DNA of 9,700 nucleotides from JBDRHL01 sp043816955 (lineage in GTDB: Bacteria > Planctomycetota > Phycisphaerae > Sedimentisphaerales > CAYZTY01): contig JBDRHL010000150.1 of assembly GCA_043816955.1 (NCBI GenBank), forward strand, positions 1 through 9,700, in the 5' to 3' direction. The notes beneath the pieces are model-generated. The model was not told where the DNA came from. It was given only the letters and a program-made list of their open reading frames with translations, and did not search any database. Shown piece after piece: positions 1-6,186 of this stretch; position 1 is the stretch's first letter; each line of letters opens with the position of its first letter. A program made the position numbers and the translations under genes.

Positions 1-127
1 CGTGGTCTGCATAGGTGCCGAGCATTCCCAGACCGATAAGCTCGTAAAGGACCTGGCCCTGGGAAACCGCAACAGGTGCTAACAGGATTATTATTGCCAT
101 CATGGCGAAGAGATATTGCTTTCCCAT
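1..127 (-). CDS. Partial secreted protein, unknown function (N-terminus only)
   Basis: An open frame runs from an ATG at 127-125 off the left edge of the window, giving 42 codons without a stop. The N-terminus is a convincing Sec signal peptide: MGKQ, then a hydrophobic core of about residues 5-20 (rich in Ile, Leu, Ala and Met), then a VAVSQG-like cleavage zone near residues 21-24. The start is well supported because GGAGGA lies at 136-131, only a few bases upstream, and a near-consensus sigma70 promoter lies at 189-161. The mature part seen (about 18 residues, Leu/Gly-rich) is too short to assign a family. The protein is expected to be exported or periplasmic; its function cannot be read here. 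Confidence 0.7.
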   Translation of the reverse strand, partial: MGKQYLFAMMAIIILLAPVAVSQGQVLYELIGLGMLGTYADH

Positions 128-160
128 CGGTCCTCCGGTAATTATGGCATTATAAAATCC

Positions 161-189
161 ATTATAATCGCTATGCCTCATCAAGTCAA
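161..189 (-). promoter_or_regulatory. Sigma70-type promoter for the left-edge secreted protein
   Basis: On the minus strand TTGACT (189-184) and TATAAT (166-161) are separated by exactly 17 bp. That is 5/6 and 6/6 matches to the consensus. The expected start of transcription is near 154, giving a leader of about 27 nt that includes the GGAGGA ribosome binding site before the ATG at 127. The -35 box overlaps the stop codon of the small frame at 186-329. Confidence 0.75.
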
Positions 190-329
190 TTGTTTTTTAG
201 TTTTTTCAAATACTCCCAATCTAAGGACAATTCCAATAGCTCCTCGTATCCGGCATAATTTCTGCGATAATGAAATAATAGGGACGAAATAATAGGGACA
301 GTCACGAATGGCGGTTCCTTAAGCGGCAT
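186..329 (-). pseudogene. Gene tail or small ORF (47 codons) running through the repeat
   Basis: A minus-strand frame opens after a stop at 362-360, has an ATG at 329 and ends with TGA at 188-186. The first part is translated from the right flank and the 14/20-nt repeat copies at 272-305 (reading VTVPIIS). The last 32 codons outside the repeat look like the C-terminus of a real soluble protein: YRRNYAGYEELLELS followed by DWEYLKKLKNN, charged and helix-forming. The simplest reading is a host gene whose upstream part was lost or replaced when the repeat/IS material arrived, leaving a tail in frame. A genuine small protein is possible, but no clear ribosome binding site was noted before the ATG. 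The family is not recognised. Confidence 0.3.
272..305 (+). repeat. Left cluster of AATAGGGAC repeat (two copies)
   Basis: Two tandem copies are present: GAAATAATAGGGAC at 272-285 and the longer GAAATAATAGGGACAGTCAC at 286-305. The same unit recurs at 483-552 in the same orientation, directly upstream of the RAYT transposase gene. Repeats of this kind next to a Y1 transposase are typical of REP-like elements mobilised by RAYT proteins. Confidence 0.7.
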
Positions 330-474
330 AGGCTCTTCTCCATTGTTCTCGTGTGCTTCTCAGTTTCGGGTAATGTTTACGTTCTCGCGTCACGGCTCGC
401 GGTTCATTTCTGCCCAACCTTTCCGGCACAACATGCAATACTATTTCGCTCAACATGGCTTGATATAATGACAA
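319..474 (-). pseudogene. C-terminal relic of an IS4-type DDE transposase
   Basis: The minus-strand frame from 474 to the TAA at 321-319 encodes about 51 residues, preceded by an in-frame TAG at 477-475. The translation contains LHVVPERLGRNEPRAV, then RKHYPKLRSTREQW and a short basic tail. This matches the C-terminal signature of IS4-family transposases (RPGR-x-EPRxVKRRxKxY followed by a conserved basic tail). The catalytic domain is entirely missing. The fragment is cut off upstream exactly where the second repeat cluster begins (483), and its stop lies 14 bp from the first cluster. It is dead as a transposase; whether any of it is expressed is unknown. The family call rests on recall of the tail signature, not on a search. 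Confidence 0.55.
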
Positions 475-482
475 CTATTTCC

Positions 483-552
483 GGAAATAATAGGGACGGA
501 AATAATAGGACGAAATAATAGGAAATAATAGGAAATAATAGGGACAGTCACC
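483..552 (+). repeat. Right cluster of AATAGGGAC repeat, degenerate tandem array
   Basis: The run contains GGAAATAATAGGGAC (483-497), GGAAATAATAGGAC (498-511, one G lost), then three shortened units that keep only GAAATAATAGG, and finally a complete terminus, AATAGGGACAGTCACC, ending at 552. Only the last copy carries the AGTCAC end, as in the left cluster. The array stops 10 bp before the -35 box of the RAYT gene. Stepwise loss of the GAC end from inner copies suggests slippage or repeated insertion into the same unit. Confidence 0.75.
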
Positions 553-562
553 TATTTTTTCT

Positions 563-591
563 TTGACAAGTTCAAAATAGTTATATATTTT
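563..591 (+). promoter_or_regulatory. Probable promoter of the RAYT gene
   Basis: TTGACA (563-568) is a perfect -35 box. With 17 bp spacing the -10 is TATTTT (586-591); with 15 bp it is TATATT (584-589). Either places the transcription start at about 596-599, at or next to the ATG at 599, so the message would have almost no leader. The promoter directly abuts the repeat array. Confidence 0.45.
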
Positions 592-598
592 TAGGTTT

Positions 599-1294
599 AT
601 GCCAAGATTAGCAAGGACAGTAGCGACAGGATATGCCCATCATATAACTCAACGCGGCAATAATCTCCAGGATGTATTTTTTGTTGACGACGACCGGTTG
701 GTCTATTTGGATTACTTAAAACAGCATGCTGATAAATACAGACTGGAGGTCTTGGGTTATTGTCTTATGACCAATCATGTTCATATAGTGGCTATACCTG
801 GCCAGGAGGATTCGCTTGCGAAGGCTATCGGCAGAACGCACTTTAGATATACCCAATACATTAACCGGTTTCATAAGCGCAGCGGACATTTATGGCAAGG
901 CAGATTTTATTCATGTGCCCTGGATGAAAATTACTTTTACACCGCGATGAAATATATTGAGCTTAATCCTGTTAGAGCAAAACTGTGCAGAGTGCCATGG
1001 CGTTATGAATGGTCAAGTGCGGCGTCACACATAGATAAAAAATGCAGATCCGAACTGTTGAACCTGTCCGACTGGTATGAAATGATTACTGCAAAGCAAT
1101 GGCGAAATGCTTTACTGGATGGTATTGATGAATCGCAGGTTATGACTTTAAGACGGACTACCCATACAGGCAGGCCGTTAGGTAGCGATAGTTTTTTGAG
1201 TAAAATGGAAAAGCTACTTGGCCGCCGTCTAAGGCCGCTGCCGGTAGGAAGACCCAGAAAGAAAACAAAGAAAGTAAACCCAAAAAATCAGTGA
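599..1294 (+). CDS. REP-associated tyrosine transposase (RAYT, Y1/HUH family)
   Basis: This 231-residue protein is a single-strand DNA endonuclease of the IS200/IS605-like Y1 superfamily, in the RAYT branch thought to mobilise REP-like repeats. Visible signatures are the HUH metal motif H60-V-H62 (in MTNHVHIVA), the GHLWQGRF block at about 96-103, and the catalytic tyrosine Y119 in the KYIELNPVRA block. A basic C-terminal extension (from about 190, with GRPLGSDSFL, LLGRRLRPLP and a Lys-rich tail) is the usual DNA-binding tail of this subgroup. The protein is full length and all key residues are intact, so it may be active. It has no strong ribosome binding site (only AGG three bases before the ATG), in keeping with a near-leaderless message. 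The adjacent repeats upstream are its likely substrates; that link is inferred from the family. Its AT-richer composition than rarA fits horizontal acquisition. Confidence 0.88.
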   Translation: MPRLARTVATGYAHHITQRGNNLQDVFFVDDDRLVYLDYLKQHADKYRLEVLGYCLMTNHVHIVAIPGQEDSLAKAIGRTHFRYTQYINRFHKRSGHLWQGRFYSCALDENYFYTAMKYIELNPVRAKLCRVPWRYEWSSAASHIDKKCRSELLNLSDWYEMITAKQWRNALLDGIDESQVMTLRRTTHTGRPLGSDSFLSKMEKLLGRRLRPLPVGRPRKKTKKVNPKNQ

Positions 1295-1301
1295 CTACCC
1301 C
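1290..1301 (+). repeat. Possible right end of the RAYT unit
   Basis: AGTGACTACCCC overlaps the stop codon of the RAYT gene and partly mirrors GGGACAGTCAC at 541-551 (GTGACT against AGTCAC, then a drifted segment), followed by AATTTTTT as on the left side (CTATTTTTT). It could be the decayed inverted partner of the upstream repeat. Only six bases match perfectly, so this is weak. Confidence 0.3.
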
Positions 1302-1317
1302 AATTTTTTCCAAACTA

Positions 1318-1347
1318 TCGACAAAAACCCCGCTCTTCGCTTATAAT
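1318..1347 (+). promoter_or_regulatory. Promoter of the rarA-exbD operon
   Basis: TCGACA (1318-1323, 5/6 match to the -35) and TATAAT (1342-1347, perfect -10) are separated by 18 bp. The predicted transcription start falls at about 1353-1356, which is the A of the rarA ATG (1355). No Shine-Dalgarno sequence lies between the -10 and the ATG, so the message is predicted to be leaderless. Confidence 0.6.
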
Positions 1348-1354
1348 TACCCAA

Positions 1355-2722
1355 ATGCCGCAGGACAATAAAACCCTCTTCACGGATGCAGAACAGACCA
1401 GAATAGAGGCATCATCTCCCCTTGCCGTCCGGATGAGGCCCCGAACCCTCGATGAGTTCATAGGCCAGCAGCACTTCATCGCACCGGGCAAACTCCTCCG
1501 GCGAATGCTCGAAGCCGACAAGCTCACCAGCGTGATATTCTACGGCCCGCCCGGCATCGGAAAAACCTCGCTCGCCAAAGTCATCACCAACCTGACCCAG
1601 GCCTATTTCCATTACCTAAGCGCACCTGCTGCAAGCGTAAAGGATATTCGCGATGTCATCGCCGCAGCAAAAGACCGCCTTTTTGCAAACAACCGAAGAA
1701 CCGTCCTGTTTATCGACGAAATACATCGCTTCAGCCGCGCTCAGCAGGATGTCCTCCTCGACGACGTCGAAACCGGCCTGCTCACCCTCATCGGCGCAAC
1801 TACCGAAAATCCCTATTTTGCCGTCAACTCCCCCCTGATTTCACGAAGCACCGTCTTTCGCTTCGAGCCTCTTTCGCAACCCGACATCCTCGAACTGCTC
1901 AAACGTGCAATAAAAGACCCTGTAAGAGGCCTGGGAAAACTCCAGATTCAGCCCGAACCGGAAGCACTCAACTACCTTGCTGTGATGTGCGACGGCGACG
2001 CCAGGAAGGCCCTTACCGCTCTTGAAATCGGCGTACTCTCGCAGGCCAGGCACGCCGAAAACCAAAAAATAAAATTCACCCTGGCAGTCGCAAAAGAATC
2101 GATCCAGCAAAAAACCCTCGTTGCAGACCGCGACGGCGATACTCACTACGATCTTGCCAGCGCCTTACAGAAAAGTATGCGTGGCTCCGACCCTGACGCC
2201 ACGGTTTACTGGCTCGCCAGGCTCATCGCAGGCGGCGAAGACCCCCGCTTTATCGCAAGACGAATAGCCGTCTGCGCCGCTGAAGACGTCGGAAATGCCG
2301 ACCCCATGGCCACCGTTCTCGCCGCCTCCGCCCTCCAGATCGCCGAATTCGTAGGCCTCCCCGAAGCCCAGCTCCACCTGGCACAGGCCGCTATATACAT
2401 CGCCTGCGCCCCAAAATCAAACGCCTCCGCTTCCGCTATCTGGCAGGCCGTCGCCGACGTCAACTCCGGCAGGACAATCCCCGTCCCGAAACATCTCAAA
2501 GATGCCCATTACCCAGCCGCCAGAAAAGCCGGATTCGGCGCCGACTACAAATACCCCCATACTTACAAAGACAGCTTCGTCCCCCAGGATTACCTGGGCG
2601 TAAAACTCGAAAAACCGTACTACAAACCCGGCAATACCGGCTACGAAAAAAATATTAACGATTATTTACAAAAGCTCCAAATCCTGATAAAACAATGCAA
2701 TCAGTCAAAAAAGAGCCCGTAA
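1355..2722 (+). CDS. rarA: Replication-associated recombination protein A (RarA/MgsA), AAA+ ATPase
   Basis: This 455-residue cytoplasmic AAA+ ATPase is of the clamp-loader-like RarA/MgsA/WRNIP1 family, which acts at stalled replication forks and on single-strand DNA gaps. Visible are the family N-terminal block PLAVRMRPRTLDEFIGQ (about 22-38), Walker A GPPGIGKT (64-71), Walker B LFIDE (118-122), sensor 1 GATTENP (147-153) and the ISRS arginine-finger region (162-165). The C-terminal tetramerisation region includes SMRGSDPDA, ARRIAVCAAEDVGNADP and a closing Tyr/Pro-rich segment. Length is normal for the family. The ATG at 1355 is kept as the start because the essential N-terminal block begins only about 22 residues later, although it has no ribosome binding site. 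It is the first gene of a six-gene operon, one base before the folate gene. Such pairing with folate and envelope genes is probably co-transcription, not a shared pathway. Confidence 0.95.
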   Translation: MPQDNKTLFTDAEQTRIEASSPLAVRMRPRTLDEFIGQQHFIAPGKLLRRMLEADKLTSVIFYGPPGIGKTSLAKVITNLTQAYFHYLSAPAASVKDIRDVIAAAKDRLFANNRRTVLFIDEIHRFSRAQQDVLLDDVETGLLTLIGATTENPYFAVNSPLISRSTVFRFEPLSQPDILELLKRAIKDPVRGLGKLQIQPEPEALNYLAVMCDGDARKALTALEIGVLSQARHAENQKIKFTLAVAKESIQQKTLVADRDGDTHYDLASALQKSMRGSDPDATVYWLARLIAGGEDPRFIARRIAVCAAEDVGNADPMATVLAASALQIAEFVGLPEAQLHLAQAAIYIACAPKSNASASAIWQAVADVNSGRTIPVPKHLKDAHYPAARKAGFGADYKYPHTYKDSFVPQDYLGVKLEKPYYKPGNTGYEKNINDYLQKLQILIKQCNQSKKSP

Positions 2723-2723
2723 C

Positions 2724-3323
2724 ATGGATGTTAATGCTGAAAAAATAAAGCTGCGGCAGGATCTGAAGTGCCGGATGTTGACCCTGACGCCGCAGCAGCG
2801 GACTGAAAAAAGTCAAAAAGCCTTTCACAATCTCATCAACACTCCGCAGTTCCAGGACGCACAGGTCATCATGATATACCTGGCCCTGCCTCATGAGGTC
2901 GACACCGCTCCCATAATCCTCCATGCATGGCAGGAAAATAAAGTCGTCGCCGTACCCAAAATGTCCTGGCAGCAAAGACACATGATTCCTGTCCGCATAC
3001 ATTCCCTTGAGACCGGCCTTACACACGATGAGCACAACCTGCAAAGTCCCGTCGCCGGCGTGCCTGTGGCGCTGGAAGAAATAGAGCTTGTCATCGCCCC
3101 GGGACTCGGCTTTGATAAAAATGGAAACAGGCTCGGAAGAGGAGGCGCACACTATGACATGTTTTTCGCAAATACCAGGCTCACCGCCGCAAGGTGCGGC
3201 CTTGCTTTCGAAGAACAGATCGTTACATCGATTCCCGCCGCCAGACACGACAAACTGGTGGATTTTCTGGTTACCGATGAACAGGTGATATATTGCAATA
3301 AAAATCAGCGAGGTAAAAAATGA
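2724..3323 (+). CDS. ygfA: 5-formyltetrahydrofolate cyclo-ligase
   Basis: This 199-residue cytoplasmic enzyme uses ATP to convert 5-formyltetrahydrofolate (folinic acid) to 5,10-methenyltetrahydrofolate, returning a storage and inhibitory folate to the one-carbon pool. The family signature is clear: PGLGFDKNGNRLGRGGAHYD at 126-145, the glycine-rich ATP/folate loop. It is preceded by IYLALPHEVDT (51-61) and followed by the HDKLVDFLVTDEQ segment near the C-terminus (about 175-187). Length is typical. The start lies one base after the rarA stop, so translation is probably coupled. Its own last codons overlap the next gene by 4 bp (ATGA) and supply that gene's GAGG ribosome binding site. The Lys/Arg-rich last residues are just the sequence around that site. 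Confidence 0.92.
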   Translation: MDVNAEKIKLRQDLKCRMLTLTPQQRTEKSQKAFHNLINTPQFQDAQVIMIYLALPHEVDTAPIILHAWQENKVVAVPKMSWQQRHMIPVRIHSLETGLTHDEHNLQSPVAGVPVALEEIELVIAPGLGFDKNGNRLGRGGAHYDMFFANTRLTAARCGLAFEEQIVTSIPAARHDKLVDFLVTDEQVIYCNKNQRGKK

Positions 3324-4402
3324 CAAAGTACCATTATACGTCATACAGACAGCGGAAAATCAGAACCCGGAAACTTGCTTTCTACATAATCCTGTTCGTG
3401 CTGATGATTGTGGTTCTATTTCTTATTATACATTCATTGGGCAAATCGCCTCAGGATGCTTCTCTGAAAAAACAGCCCGCCGATAAGCCTGAACGCATTG
3501 CCGTAAAGCCTCTTGAACCCGAAGTAAAACCAAAGCGAAAACTGGCACCTTCCTCAATACCCCCTCTTCTGCCCACACCGACACCACCTGCTGTCGCCGA
3601 GCCTGATCTCGCACAGGCAGCCGCCGATATTACTTCAGGCCTCAACACCGAAGCTGCCGACCTGATACGCCGCGCACAGGATGACCTCGCCGCTGGACGA
3701 CTTATCGCCGCCCGCTACAAATTCAACGACGCACTGAAGATGCCCCTCAACCCCGCACAGCAAAAAGACGTTAAGAAAGTCATGTCCCTCCTTGCCGACA
3801 CATGGCTCTTCAGCAGCGAACCCCTGCCCGGCGATGACCTGTGTGATACCTATCTTGTTAAATCCGGAGATCTCCTGCAGAACATCGCCAAGGATCACAA
3901 AGTCCCATATCAGATCCTCATGCAGATAAACAATATCCCAAGAGCGGAAGCTCTGCAGGCGGGCAAAAAAATAAAAGTGATCAACGGCCCTTTTAACGTC
4001 GTCGTACACCGCAAAACATTTTCCATGGACGTATACCTTCAGACAACATACGTCCGAAGCTTCGATGTAGGGCTTGGCATGGCAGGCTCAGAAACGCCGA
4101 CCGGACTGTGGCGGGTCGAAAAAGGCGGAAAGCTGGAAAAGCCTACCTGGACCGATCCGAACGGCAGAACATATACTGCCGATGATCCCGATTACCCCCT
4201 TGGTTCCAAATGGATCGGCCTGGAAGGCCTCGAAGGACAGGCAAAGGGAAGAATAGGCTTCGCTTTTCACGGCACCAAGGACGCAAACTCAATCAGCCAC
4301 CCAAGTTCGTTAGGCTGCATCCGCCTTCACAACGGCGATGTTATCCTTTTGTCCAATATGCTCGAACCTGTATATTCGCATGTAAGGGTAGTGGAGTTCT
4401 GA
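3320..4402 (+). CDS. Membrane-anchored LysM L,D-transpeptidase (YkuD fold)
   Basis: This 360-residue cell-wall enzyme is predicted to make 3-3 crosslinks in peptidoglycan, or to attach proteins to it, using a catalytic cysteine. Order of parts: a basic cytoplasmic N-terminus (1-18), one membrane segment (about 19-39), a Pro/Lys-rich periplasmic spacer (about 45-98), a helical segment (about 98-165), a LysM peptidoglycan-binding domain (about 176-221, starting DTYLVKSGD) and the YkuD domain (about 224-360). The active site is H317 (HGT) and S330-x-G-C333-x-R335. The residue before the Gly is Leu where many members have His, a tolerated variant. The start overlaps the previous gene by 4 bp and has GAGG about 8 nt upstream. 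As the anchor is not cleaved, the enzyme should stay at the inner membrane facing the periplasm, beside the products of the next three genes. Confidence 0.9.
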   Translation: MTKYHYTSYRQRKIRTRKLAFYIILFVLMIVVLFLIIHSLGKSPQDASLKKQPADKPERIAVKPLEPEVKPKRKLAPSSIPPLLPTPTPPAVAEPDLAQAAADITSGLNTEAADLIRRAQDDLAAGRLIAARYKFNDALKMPLNPAQQKDVKKVMSLLADTWLFSSEPLPGDDLCDTYLVKSGDLLQNIAKDHKVPYQILMQINNIPRAEALQAGKKIKVINGPFNVVVHRKTFSMDVYLQTTYVRSFDVGLGMAGSETPTGLWRVEKGGKLEKPTWTDPNGRTYTADDPDYPLGSKWIGLEGLEGQAKGRIGFAFHGTKDANSISHPSSLGCIRLHNGDVILLSNMLEPVYSHVRVVEF

Positions 4403-4433
4403 ATCTGTTTATGATTCATGGAGGAATCTTTTA

Positions 4434-5330
4434 ATGTCATCCGCTGGGACCAAAGCCTTGTGGGCATGGCTTATTTCCATCGGTTTCCACGCAGCCGTCT
4501 TGGCCGTGCTGGCACTTGCTGATTTCTCACAGGCTCAGGACCCTCAGGCAGAAACACAGACACCAAGAGCACAGATCATCAAACCCGCTCCCCTCCCGGT
4601 AATTCCAAAGCCAAAGATAAAACAGCTACAGCCTCTGACGCCGCAAAAAACCTCGCAAACCTGCCCGCCGCTTAACATTCCGATCCCGATTACACAAACT
4701 ACTTCACAGCAGCCCTGCGACAAAACACCGGCTAAACTGACAAGCCCGCTTATTAGCCCTGCTCTTCCACAGCAACCTGAAATTATCACAAATGCCGATT
4801 TCTTCGGTATCCCCGCAGATGAACGCAAACTCTGCTACGTAGTCGACTGCTCCGGCTCAATGCAGGGAATCTTCAGCGTCGTGCTGGAAAATCTCCGGCA
4901 GTCCATCAGCACCCTCCAGCCCGACCAGTATTTCGCCCTGATACTCTTCGGAGGCGACCGGCTTCAGCTCTATCACGACGGCAGGCTCATAAGAGCGACC
5001 GGCAGAACCGTTTCTGACGCTCAACGCTTTATCGAACGCTCAAGTCCCCACGGCAGAACCAACGCTATGGATGCCGTGAAAAAAGCCCTCCTCGCCCGTG
5101 ATGAAACCGGCTGTAAACCGGATGTCATCTATTTTCTCACAGACGGCTTCGAATTGAGTGAACAGGATTCACTCAGCTTCGCCGCAGATGTCGAAAATCT
5201 TCGAAAAAACCTTGCTCCGAATACAAAAATAAACACCATAGGCTTCTGGACACAAAAAAATGATTGCGCCCTTCTGGAAAACATAGCCCGCCGAAGTGGC
5301 GGACAATTTAAATTTATCGCTGATGATTGA
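4434..5330 (+). CDS. TonB-like anchored von Willebrand factor A (VWA) domain protein
   Basis: This 298-residue protein is built like TonB at the front and like a metal-dependent adhesion module at the back. It has a short cytoplasmic start and one membrane segment (about 8-30, with the S/H pattern SIGFHAAVLAV reminiscent of TonB and TolA anchors). A Pro/Gln/Lys-rich periplasmic spacer follows (about 35-118). Then comes FFGIPADERK and a VWA fold (about 132-298). The MIDAS site is complete: D138-x-S140-x-S142, T209 (GRTN) and D237 (LTDG). The TonB C-terminal domain is absent. GGAGGA ends about 8 nt before the ATG. The gene overlaps exbB and lies just behind the L,D-transpeptidase, so it is the likely partner of the ExbB/ExbD motor. 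Its ligand is unknown. Confidence is high for the domains and moderate for the role. Confidence 0.85.
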   Translation: MSSAGTKALWAWLISIGFHAAVLAVLALADFSQAQDPQAETQTPRAQIIKPAPLPVIPKPKIKQLQPLTPQKTSQTCPPLNIPIPITQTTSQQPCDKTPAKLTSPLISPALPQQPEIITNADFFGIPADERKLCYVVDCSGSMQGIFSVVLENLRQSISTLQPDQYFALILFGGDRLQLYHDGRLIRATGRTVSDAQRFIERSSPHGRTNAMDAVKKALLARDETGCKPDVIYFLTDGFELSEQDSLSFAADVENLRKNLAPNTKINTIGFWTQKNDCALLENIARRSGGQFKFIADD

Positions 5331-6186
5331 TGAAAGGCCCGATGTGAGGAAGGAAACATTTATTAGAATATTCACCATAGCCGCAGGATTGCTCCTTATC
5401 GCAGCCGCAATCGTCCTGGCAGTTCGCAATAGTGCCGCAGGCACTCGGGAAAAAACTTTTTTCACCCAGTATGTAGCAGCAGGCGGCCCCATCGTATGGT
5501 TCGTCCTCCTGCCGATGTCTGTCATAACCGTCTACCTGGCTGTCGATTTTTTTCTGACAATTCGAAAAACCACTCTCCTGCCCGACGATATTGCCGCCGA
5601 TACCATTGCGATTTTACGCTCCCAGGGTTACAGAGAAACGCTGGCGAAAATGGCACAGCAAAAAGACATGCTCAGTAAAGCATTCCTCGCTGCCGCCCCC
5701 CACCCTTTAGACGACCGCCAGCCTGCCAGGACCAGGCTTCTCGTCGCAGAATCGCTACAGGAACAAACTCTTGCCCTTATGCGAAAGATCGAATGGTGCA
5801 ACATTATTGGAAATGTCGCACCAATGGTGGGATTGTTCGGCACCGTCCTGGGCATGATAAACGCCTTCAACGGAATAGTTATTGCGGGAGGCCAGCCTCA
5901 ACCCGCCCAGCTCGCAGGAGGCATCTCTGTCGCTCTGGTTACCACCTTCTGGGGGCTTCTGATCGCGATACCCGCTCTGGCTGTCCACGGCATCTTCAGA
6001 AACCGAATTGAATCAATCGCCGGCCAGGCCGCAGCCGACGCTGATGCCCTGATCCGGCAGATAGCTATTTTACTGAAACAACGGCGCCAGCCCTCGACGG
6101 AAAAAAGGCAGATTTCCCCCTCGAAACCTCCGGATATAAAAGTGCCCATAAAAACAATTCAAAGCTCTAATGCCGGCAATGTATGA
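5323..6186 (+). CDS. exbB: ExbB/TolQ/MotA-family proton channel subunit
   Basis: This is an inner-membrane subunit of a proton-driven motor that with ExbD energises a TonB- or TolA-like protein. From the ATG at 5323 it has 287 residues: an extra hydrophobic N-terminal segment (about 17-34, uncleaved membrane segment or signal peptide), a membrane segment at about 57-79, a cytoplasmic loop of about 80 residues, and the core pair of membrane segments. The core carries the family motifs GNVAPMVGLFGTVLG (163-177) and LAGGISVALVTTFWGL, followed by a basic C-terminal tail. The glutamate usual in ISEAL of ExbB/TolQ is valine here (V203; codon 5929-5931). The start is uncertain: GTG 5296 extends it by 9 residues, and GTG 5344, preceded by GAAAGG at 5332-5337, has the best ribosome binding site. 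All versions overlap or abut the VWA gene. It overlaps exbD by 4 bp. Confidence 0.85.
   Translation: MIDERPDVRKETFIRIFTIAAGLLLIAAAIVLAVRNSAAGTREKTFFTQYVAAGGPIVWFVLLPMSVITVYLAVDFFLTIRKTTLLPDDIAADTIAILRSQGYRETLAKMAQQKDMLSKAFLAAAPHPLDDRQPARTRLLVAESLQEQTLALMRKIEWCNIIGNVAPMVGLFGTVLGMINAFNGIVIAGGQPQPAQLAGGISVALVTTFWGLLIAIPALAVHGIFRNRIESIAGQAAADADALIRQIAILLKQRRQPSTEKRQISPSKPPDIKVPIKTIQSSNAGNV

Noticed and set aside
272..552. Repeat clusters as a CRISPR array
   Set aside because: Units are 10-20 bp, almost contiguous and without regular unique spacers; no cas genes are present.
2655..3344. Minus-strand open frame of 229 codons opposite the folate gene
   Set aside because: It lies entirely across well-supported plus-strand genes and shows no domain or start signal; antisense by chance.
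4434..5330. VWA protein as a true TonB
   Set aside because: The anchor and Pro-rich spacer resemble TonB, but the C-terminal half is a VWA fold with a full MIDAS site, not a TonB C-terminal domain.
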